The notes under the pieces: generated by a model | Databases searched by the model: none | What the model saw: the letters and a program-made list of their open reading frames with translations, nothing else | Told to the model about the DNA's origin: nothing | Assembly (NCBI GenBank): GCA_036171675.1 | Contig: JAVHRO010000128.1 | Coordinates: 1 to 9,333 of the forward strand | Length of the DNA: 9,333 bases | Source: Vicingus sp036171675 | GTDB lineage: Bacteria > Bacteroidota > Bacteroidia > Flavobacteriales_E > Vicingaceae | Direction of reading: 5' to 3' | Position numbers and translations under genes: made by a program | Shown here: piece after piece, positions 1 through 5,733 of the stretch | Layout of the letters: every line of letters starts with the position of its first letter | How positions within the stretch are numbered: position 1 is the stretch's first letter

Positions 1-2444
1 AATATAAAATCATAAATTTAAAAACAGGTATTGAAAAATGGGTGCATGGACTTGGGCATTTAAATTTTGATAAGAACCAACAGCCATTCGAAATGTTTGG
101 TACTATTCAAGATATTACAGATCGGAAATTGATTAGCGAACAATTAGTCGCTAAAGAAAAAGCACTACTAACCGCTCAAAAAAATGCTAAAATAGGATAT
201 TGGGAACTCGATTTGACCAAAAATGTGTTGACTTGGTCTGACCAAATTTACCAAATATTTGATACAAATAAACAATCGTTTGGGCCAACCTTCAACGAAT
301 TTTTGAGTTTTGTTCATGAGGGCGATAGAGCAATGGTTAACGAAGTTTTTACCAAATTGTTAAATAACAAAACACCTTTTGGTCCTATTTTTTATCGGTT
401 GGTAATGAACAATGGTGAAATTAAATATGTAGAGGCTAGAGGCGAAGCAATTTATAATGATAATGGTACTCCAATAAAAGCATCAGGAGTTATTCAGAAT
501 ATTACCGATAGAAAAATTATTGAAAATGCGTTAATAGAAAGTGAGGATAAGTTTCGTTCAATTTTTCATTCACTTACAGCAGGTATGATTATAGTTGTTG
601 ATGAAGAAGGCAAAGTGATGGAGTGGAATGAAGGTGCTGAATTAAATTTTGGATATACTAATGAAGAAATGATTAAACAGTCCTTATCAGTTTTTATGCC
701 TGAACGATTTAGAGTAAATCATGCGAAAGGAATGGCAATGGCCATAAAAAATAGAGGGCTGTCGAATAAAGGAAAAACCCATGAATTGTTTGGATTACGA
801 AAAAATGGTGATGAATTTCCTATGGAATTAACACTTGGATGTTGGGAACGTAATGGGAAATTGTTTTTTAGTGCCATTATGATTGATGTTTCGTTAAGAA
901 AAGCAAATGAAAAAAGTATCCTTCGTGCCAACTCAATTCTTGATGATGTGGGTTCTATAATTTTGTTAACCAATATGAAGGGAAACGTGGTTTATACCAC
1001 ATCAACACTAAAAAAAAATACTGGTTACGAACCACATGAGGTTTTAGGAGATAAATGGTGGGAAGTTACATTTGCCAATTCAAAAGATAGTGAACTTACT
1101 AAAAATGAATTGATTAGTTATTCGTTGGATAAAAAAATTATACGAACAACAAATCATCCACGATTAGTTAAATGTAAAGATGGAACATTAAAATGGTTTG
1201 AGTGGCATAATTCGAGAGGAATAGACGATTGTATAATTAGCGTTGGTTATGATATCACTGAACGTATTGTTGCTGAAGAAGAAATTAACAAGCTTTCAAG
1301 AGCAATTAACCAAAGTCCAATTACTGTAGTTATTACCGATTTAAACGGAAATATTGAATATGCCAACCCTAAATTTGAACAAACTACAGGATATTCATTA
1401 CAAGAAGTAAAAGGAAAAAATCCTCGAATTTTAAAATCGGGAGAAACCAGTTTGCAAGTGTATAAAAAATTGTGGGATACGATTTCTTCTGGTGAGGTAT
1501 GGAAAGGCGAATTCCATAATGTTAGAAAGGATGGAATAATGTATTGGGAAAAAGCTTCAATTGCTCCAATATTTAATCGTTTGGGTGAGATAATAAATTA
1601 CGTGGCTCTTAAGGAAGATATTACGGAAAAGAAAGCGACCGAAAAACAATTGCAATTTACCTTAAATAATCTAGAAAATTTAGTTAACGCCAGAACCGAA
1701 CAGCTAGAGAACACACTTCATAAACTTGAAATAAGTTTAAATAAAGAAAAGGAATTGAACGAGTTAAAATCGAAATTTGTATCTACTGCATCACACCAAT
1801 TTAGAACTCCTTTAACCGTTATTCAAGCCAATATTGGATTAATAAATATGCATGTAAATTCTTTAGGCATAGAGTTAAAGGATAAACTTGCCCGAGTAAC
1901 AACAAGAATTCAATCGGAAGTGGATAGAATGACCGAATTAATGAATGATGTACTCATACTTGGAAGAATCAATTCTGGAAATGTTCTACCTGAATTTCAA
2001 CAAACCAATATTGTGGTAATAGCCAATGATATTTGTTCCAAACATAATGACATCCAGACCGACGGAAGAAAAATTGAATGCATGGTAAAAGGAAACCCAT
2101 ATCTACTTCTACTTGACCCAAAACTTGTTGGACATTCAATCTCCAATTTAATTTCAAATGCATTTAAATATTCCATTAACAAACCTTCTCCAGAACTTAC
2201 AATTACTTATGAAAAAAATAAAGTAAGTATTTCAGTAAAAGATTATGGTATTGGTATACCTGCTAAAGAGTTAAAAAATTTATTTCAAACATTTTATAGG
2301 GCATCTAACGCCAATAACCTTCCAGGAACTGGGCTAGGAGTTGCTATTGCAAAGGAGTACACAGAGTTGAATGGTGGCGATATTAACGTGGTAAGTGTGT
2401 TAAACCAAGGAACTGAATTTATACTAACCTATTACAATAAATAG
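1..2444 (+). CDS. Multi-PAS sensor histidine kinase, 5' end cut by window
   Basis: Cytoplasmic-type sensor kinase lacking its N-terminus. The frame is open from base 3. A GTG at 42 could serve as a start, but the codons before it read YKIINLKTGIEKW and continue into WVHGLGHLNFD...GTIQDITDRK, the end of a PAS_3 fold, so the gene begins outside the window. Numbering from the GTG: four full PAS domains at about 48-158, 165-287, 293-409 and 421-530, each ending in a DIT(D/E)-like motif (the third is DVSLRK); a coiled coil at 530-575; HisKA with phospho-acceptor H585 in ASHQFRTPL; HATPase with N-box N706, G1 D734 in DYGIGIP, and G2 GTGLG at 762-766. No membrane segment or receiver domain is visible, so phosphate must pass to a separate protein. 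The next gene starts one base after the TAG and is the likely partner. H+1 is Gln rather than the usual Glu/Asp. The signal is unknown. Confidence 0.95.
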   Translation, partial: YKIINLKTGIEKWVHGLGHLNFDKNQQPFEMFGTIQDITDRKLISEQLVAKEKALLTAQKNAKIGYWELDLTKNVLTWSDQIYQIFDTNKQSFGPTFNEFLSFVHEGDRAMVNEVFTKLLNNKTPFGPIFYRLVMNNGEIKYVEARGEAIYNDNGTPIKASGVIQNITDRKIIENALIESEDKFRSIFHSLTAGMIIVVDEEGKVMEWNEGAELNFGYTNEEMIKQSLSVFMPERFRVNHAKGMAMAIKNRGLSNKGKTHELFGLRKNGDEFPMELTLGCWERNGKLFFSAIMIDVSLRKANEKSILRANSILDDVGSIILLTNMKGNVVYTTSTLKKNTGYEPHEVLGDKWWEVTFANSKDSELTKNELISYSLDKKIIRTTNHPRLVKCKDGTLKWFEWHNSRGIDDCIISVGYDITERIVAEEEINKLSRAINQSPITVVITDLNGNIEYANPKFEQTTGYSLQEVKGKNPRILKSGETSLQVYKKLWDTISSGEVWKGEFHNVRKDGIMYWEKASIAPIFNRLGEIINYVALKEDITEKKATEKQLQFTLNNLENLVNARTEQLENTLHKLEISLNKEKELNELKSKFVSTASHQFRTPLTVIQANIGLINMHVNSLGIELKDKLARVTTRIQSEVDRMTELMNDVLILGRINSGNVLPEFQQTNIVVIANDICSKHNDIQTDGRKIECMVKGNPYLLLLDPKLVGHSISNLISNAFKYSINKPSPELTITYEKNKVSISVKDYGIGIPAKELKNLFQTFYRASNANNLPGTGLGVAIAKEYTELNGGDINVVSVLNQGTEFILTYYNK

Positions 2445-2445
2445 C

Positions 2446-3198
2446 ATGGAACATATTTTAATTGTAGAGGACGACAAGAACATTAGAGAAACACTAAAAG
2501 ATATTTTAGAATTATCGGGTTATGAGGTAACTACTGCAAAAAATGGAAAAGAAGGATATGTTCAACTACTTGAAAAAAAACCAGATTTAGTGCTTTGCGA
2601 TGTTAATATGCCCGAACTGGATGGCTTTGAATTACTTGGAGCCATTAATCAGCGATTAAAAGACGAAATTATTCCTCCATTTTTATTTTTAACAGCCAAA
2701 ATTGATAAACAAGATATAAGGCATGGAATGAGCTTAGGTGCAGATGATTATATACTCAAACCATTCGATTATAGTGAGTTACTTGGAATTATTAGAATGA
2801 GGTTAGACACCCGTAAAAAATTGTTGCAAAAAAACCAATCCGTAGTTCAACACGATAGTGAAGATAATTTCGAGAAATTAGCATTACCTTGTTCTGATGG
2901 ATTAACTTTAATTTCATTTGATAAAATAGTAAAATGTCAAGCAGAAAGAGCCTATTGTACATTTTTTTTATTAGACGGCTCCAAAATATTGGTATCTAAA
3001 CCAATGTCATCGTTCGAACCACTGTTATTAAAAAAACATTTCTTAAAAGTTCATAAATCAACCATTGTAAACAGTCGATTTGTAGAAAAATACATTAGAG
3101 GCAAAAATGGTTCGTTGATATTAACCGATGGTTCTAATGTGCCAGTTTCGCATAACAATCACGAAGAATTGTTGAAGATACTCACCCATCTTAATTGA
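2446..3198 (+). CDS. REC-LytTR response regulator
   Basis: A 250-residue transcriptional regulator. The receiver domain (about 1-118) has acidic residues E8, D9 and D10, phospho-acceptor D52 in LVLCDVNMP, T83 and K105 in ILKPFD, a complete active site. A linker (120-144) leads to a LytTR DNA-binding domain (about 145-248) with the family signatures FLKVHKSTIVN (199-209) and VPVSH (232-236). Most LytTR proteins have SR where this one has SH, so one DNA-contact position may differ. It starts one base after the kinase stop, so the two are almost certainly co-transcribed and probably a cognate pair; that pairing is inference. LytTR regulators usually bind pairs of direct repeats, and the gap just downstream contains a direct-repeat pair, though its spacing is not the classical one. 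The stop codon lies inside an inverted repeat. Confidence 0.95.
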   Translation: MEHILIVEDDKNIRETLKDILELSGYEVTTAKNGKEGYVQLLEKKPDLVLCDVNMPELDGFELLGAINQRLKDEIIPPFLFLTAKIDKQDIRHGMSLGADDYILKPFDYSELLGIIRMRLDTRKKLLQKNQSVVQHDSEDNFEKLALPCSDGLTLISFDKIVKCQAERAYCTFFLLDGSKILVSKPMSSFEPLLLKKHFLKVHKSTIVNSRFVEKYIRGKNGSLILTDGSNVPVSHNNHEELLKILTHLN

Positions 3199-3208
3199 CA
3201 TCAATTAA
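3191..3208. repeat. Short dyad over the REC-LytTR stop codon
   Basis: TTAATTGA and TCAATTAA are exact reverse complements separated by CA. The stop TGA (3196-3198) is in the left arm. The loop is too short and the arms too AT-rich for a good RNA terminator, and no T-tract follows, so an operator-like DNA site or chance are the alternatives. Confidence 0.45.
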
Positions 3209-3228
3209 AATTGTAGCTTAGGAAACTC

Positions 3229-3268
3229 AAATACCCCAAAGGGAAAGTTACCTTAAAAAATACCCCAA
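3229..3268 (+). repeat. Pair of direct repeats AAATACCCCAA before REC-SpoIIE gene
   Basis: AAATACCCCAA occurs exactly at 3229-3239 and 3258-3268, 29 bp apart. Each copy is followed 6-7 bp later by GTTA (3247-3250 and 3275-3278), so the repeated unit may be longer. It sits just upstream of a -7-like element and ahead of a receiver-phosphatase gene, which suits an activator site. The binding protein is unknown; the adjacent LytTR regulator is a candidate by position only. Confidence 0.55.
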
Positions 3269-3284
3269 GATACGGTTAAATTTG
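3253..3284 (+). promoter_or_regulatory. Candidate Bacteroidota promoter for REC-SpoIIE gene
   Basis: TAAATTTG at 3277-3284 matches the Bacteroidota -7 consensus TAnnTTTG exactly. A poor -33 match (TTA at 3253-3255, consensus TTG) lies 21 bp upstream, inside the permitted spacing. The weak -33 together with the upstream direct repeats suggests an activated promoter. The start codon is 22 bp downstream of the element. This would give the phosphatase and the following REC-kinase gene transcription separate from the sensor operon. Confidence 0.5.
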
Positions 3285-3306
3285 TACCAGAATTAATTCA
3301 AATTGT

Positions 3307-4572
3307 ATGGGTAAGATATTGGTAATAGAAGACGAAAAAAACATTAGAGAAACTATTGTTGAAATTTTAGTGCTTAATGGTCATGATGTAGAAAGTGCCG
3401 ACAATGGAAAAAATGGACTAGATAGAGCTATACAATCTAAACCAGATTTGGTGTTATGCGATGTAATGATGCCAGAATTGAATGGATGGGAAACAGTTAA
3501 AGCATTTAAGGAAATACCAGATTTATTTTGTACGCCATTTGTATTTTTAAGCGCACTTTCTACCATGCCTGATTTAAGAAAAGGAATGAATCTTGGGGCC
3601 GACGATTACATTACAAAGCCCTTCAATCTTGAAGAGTTACTTAAGGTTGTTTCGTTTCAAATGAACAAAGCTAAGATTCGAAAAAAAATGAATCAACTCG
3701 ATTTATATAGAAAAAATAAAAGTTCAATTGCTGAATTTGAAGATAAAGCAAACGAAAAAGTAAAAGATCTACAAGATAGTTTAGAAAGGGCAAAAATAGT
3801 GCAAGAAGTAATTTTACCAAGTGCTGTGGAACTGAACGAGTTTTTGCCTGAATATTTTATCTACTATTCGCCTAAAGAATCTATTTCTGGCGATTTTTAT
3901 TGGGCTCGAAAATTTGATGATTTATATATGATAGCAGTTGCCGATTGCACCGGTCATGGCGTTCCAGCTGCATTAATTTCAATGGTTTGCTATAATATGT
4001 TAAATACTACCGTTGAGCAATATGGATACAGAAATCCAGCTAATATTCTTGACACCGTTAATGGGTTGGTAATCGAATTTATGTCGGCTCACCATGAAAA
4101 TTATGTTGGCGATGGAATGGATATAGCACTTTGTGTAATTGACGATCAACGTAAACTAATAAAATTTGCTGGAGCTAAACGCCCTATATATTTTGTCTCT
4201 AAAGAATTTAAACCACTACGAGTTAATCAACACAATCTTAGAGTTGGTGAAGATTTAAGTGGGCAAAAGTTGTTTGAAGTTAAGGGAAGCAACTCCCCCA
4301 TAGGTGGATTAGGGGCTAAATTTGATATACACGAAGAAATTTTTCATTATGAAAAGGGCGATACCATCTATTTAAGTTCCGACGGATTTGCGGATCAATT
4401 TGGTGGCGATGAGGATAAAAAATATAAAACAAAAAATTTAAAAGACTTCATTCTAAGCGTTCAAAATAATGGAATGAAAAAGCAACGAAAATTGTTTACC
4501 GACGAATTTGAAATATGGAAAGGAACAACCGAACAAACTGATGATGTAACCTTATTTGGGGTAAGATTTTAG
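3307..4572 (+). CDS. REC-SpoIIE (PP2C-type) Ser/Thr phosphatase, RsbU-like
   Basis: A 421-residue response regulator with an enzymatic output. The receiver (about 1-120) has E8/D9/E10, acceptor D52 in LVLCDVMMP, S82 at the switch position and K104 in TKPFN. A coiled-coil linker (about 122-168) leads through VILPS into a SpoIIE/PP2C domain (about 170-421). Its metal-binding acids are all present: D196 in SGDFYW, D213 in VADCTGHG, D269/D272 in GDGMDIA, D359 in SSDGFADQFGG and D412/D413 in TDDVTLFGV. Known relatives (RsbU, RsbP, SpoIIE) dephosphorylate STAS-domain antagonists in sigma or anti-sigma partner switching; here the substrate is unknown and no STAS gene is in the window. The receiver resembles those of the genes before and after it, suggesting tandem duplication with swapped outputs. 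Start is ATG; no Shine-Dalgarno, as usual in this phylum. Confidence 0.95.
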   Translation: MGKILVIEDEKNIRETIVEILVLNGHDVESADNGKNGLDRAIQSKPDLVLCDVMMPELNGWETVKAFKEIPDLFCTPFVFLSALSTMPDLRKGMNLGADDYITKPFNLEELLKVVSFQMNKAKIRKKMNQLDLYRKNKSSIAEFEDKANEKVKDLQDSLERAKIVQEVILPSAVELNEFLPEYFIYYSPKESISGDFYWARKFDDLYMIAVADCTGHGVPAALISMVCYNMLNTTVEQYGYRNPANILDTVNGLVIEFMSAHHENYVGDGMDIALCVIDDQRKLIKFAGAKRPIYFVSKEFKPLRVNQHNLRVGEDLSGQKLFEVKGSNSPIGGLGAKFDIHEEIFHYEKGDTIYLSSDGFADQFGGDEDKKYKTKNLKDFILSVQNNGMKKQRKLFTDEFEIWKGTTEQTDDVTLFGVRF

Positions 4573-4606
4573 GTTGTTAGGGGGTAAAGAATAATTGTAA
4601 ACCTAA
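4569..4606 (+). repeat. Inverted repeat spanning the gap between two REC genes
   Basis: TTAGGTT (4569-4575) and AACCTAA (4600-4606) are exact reverse complements around a 24-base loop containing TTAGGGGGTAAAG. The left arm includes the stop of the phosphatase gene, and the right arm ends 11 bases before the next ATG. No T-tract follows, so this is not a standard terminator. It might fold in the mRNA and affect translation of the next gene, or be chance. Confidence 0.3.
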
Positions 4607-4617
4607 TACTTAATACG

Positions 4618-5625
4618 ATGTCTAATCTAAACTTGTGTACCAAAGAAAAATTGTTAATCGTAGAAGACGATATGGCCATTAGAGAGTCGTTGCAGGATAT
4701 TTTAGAAATGAAAGGCTATGACGTAATTACTGCAGTTAACGGAAAAGAAGGTCTTATGGCTGTTTTGCAAAATAATCCAACAATGGTAATCTGCGATGTA
4801 AATATGCCTTATATGAGTGGGTTTGAATTGTTAGAAAGTTTAAATGATTGCATGGATAAAGAACTAGTTCCTCCATTCCTGTTTTTAACTGCACGGGTAA
4901 CCAATGAAGATATTAGAAAAGGAATGAGTTTGGGTGCTGATGATTATATGACCAAACCTTTTGATATACAAGCATTAACAGAGACTATAAAAGCAAAAAT
5001 TGAAAAAAGAAAAAAAATAATGTCCCATGCGGTGGTGGAAGAACAAGGGAGAATTTCTAGCGAATTACACGACAATATTCAGCAGCTTTTAGTGGCCGCT
5101 CAAATGGGATTTAAAAGTTTGAAAAACGAATTAGGAGTGTTAGATAAAGACGTTCAAAGCACTTTTGAAAGGTCGTTAGGATTTTTAATTGAGGCAACTG
5201 CTGAGGTAAGAAATGTTTCACATCAAATTGCCAATACCCATGAAATCGATTTAAAGTTGAAAATTGAAAATATTTTTAAACAATTAAATGATACAGGAAT
5301 CATTAAAACTCATTTAAGTTACCAAGTAGAACAAGATTTTAAAACTGCTCAAAAAAGTGAACTATTTAGAATAGTACAAGAAACCATTTCTAATGTGTTG
5401 AAATATGCAAATGCAAAAAATCTGTTTGTCACTATTGAATCCACTAACCAATCATTTAAAATACAAATTAAAGATGATGGGGTAGGTTTTAATCCCGAAA
5501 AGATTGCGTTGCATGGTAATGGGTTAAATAATATGAGAAAAAGAGCTGAAAAAATGGGATGGCGTTTTAATATCAATTCCAAATTAAATAAGGGCACCAT
5601 TATTTTAATTAGTTCTTTAACCTAG
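4618..5625 (+). CDS. Receiver-controlled histidine kinase, REC-HisKA_3-HATPase
   Basis: A 335-residue soluble protein with the receiver in front of a kinase core. The receiver (about 8-128) has E16/D17/D18, acceptor D60 in MVICDVNMP, T91 and K113 in TKPFD. After a basic linker (128-137) comes a HisKA_3 dimerisation domain with H151 in RISSELHDNIQQLL; this fits the family HD-xxx-Q signature, where the DxxxQ (D152, Q156) supports phosphatase activity in NarX-type kinases. The HATPase follows: N259 in ETISNVLKYA, D286/D287 in KDDGVGF, and GNGLNNM at 300-306. No PAS or membrane segment is present, so phosphorylation of D60 is the evident input. HisKA_3 kinases normally pair with NarL/LuxR-type regulators, none of which is nearby. 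It is 45 bp after the REC-SpoIIE gene and probably co-transcribed with it; a weak terminator follows. Confidence 0.93.
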   Translation: MSNLNLCTKEKLLIVEDDMAIRESLQDILEMKGYDVITAVNGKEGLMAVLQNNPTMVICDVNMPYMSGFELLESLNDCMDKELVPPFLFLTARVTNEDIRKGMSLGADDYMTKPFDIQALTETIKAKIEKRKKIMSHAVVEEQGRISSELHDNIQQLLVAAQMGFKSLKNELGVLDKDVQSTFERSLGFLIEATAEVRNVSHQIANTHEIDLKLKIENIFKQLNDTGIIKTHLSYQVEQDFKTAQKSELFRIVQETISNVLKYANAKNLFVTIESTNQSFKIQIKDDGVGFNPEKIALHGNGLNNMRKRAEKMGWRFNINSKLNKGTIILISSLT

Positions 5626-5663
5626 CATTTCTCTTTAAGTTGTATTTAATAATTAATTTTATG

Positions 5664-5686
5664 CCCATATTTATTGATGGGTTTTT
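5664..5686 (+). terminator. Weak intrinsic terminator after REC-kinase gene
   Basis: CCCAT (5664-5668) pairs with ATGGG (5677-5681) around an 8-base loop and is followed directly by five T (5682-5686) and further AT. A flanking G-T wobble adds one pair. It is 38 bp after the stop codon, a sensible place to end the transcript, but the stem is short, so read-through is likely. Confidence 0.5.
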
Positions 5687-5708
5687 ATTAAAATGAGGTA
5701 AAAAGACT

Positions 5709-5716
5709 TATTTTTA
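5709..5716 (+). promoter_or_regulatory. Possible -7 element for TPR-SpoIIE gene
   Basis: TATTTTTA differs from TAnnTTTG at the last base only and lies 17 bp before the proposed TTG start. No TTG lies at proper -33 spacing. It comes after the terminator at 5664-5686, where a new promoter would be expected. Weak support, since the area is very AT-rich. Confidence 0.25.
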
Positions 5717-5733
5717 CATTCAAATAATCTCAA

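Noticed and set aside
719..973. Open frame on the - strand inside the sensor kinase
   Set aside because: It is a shadow of the PAS-coding + strand; so are similar - strand frames at 1969-2182, 3381-3566, 5349-5600, 5966-6208, 6607-6801 and 6894-7145.
3244..3280. Classical LytTR binding pair at the two GTTA sequences
   Set aside because: The GTT cores are 28 bp apart rather than about 21-22, and flanking bases fit the published-style consensus poorly; kept only as a general direct-repeat observation.
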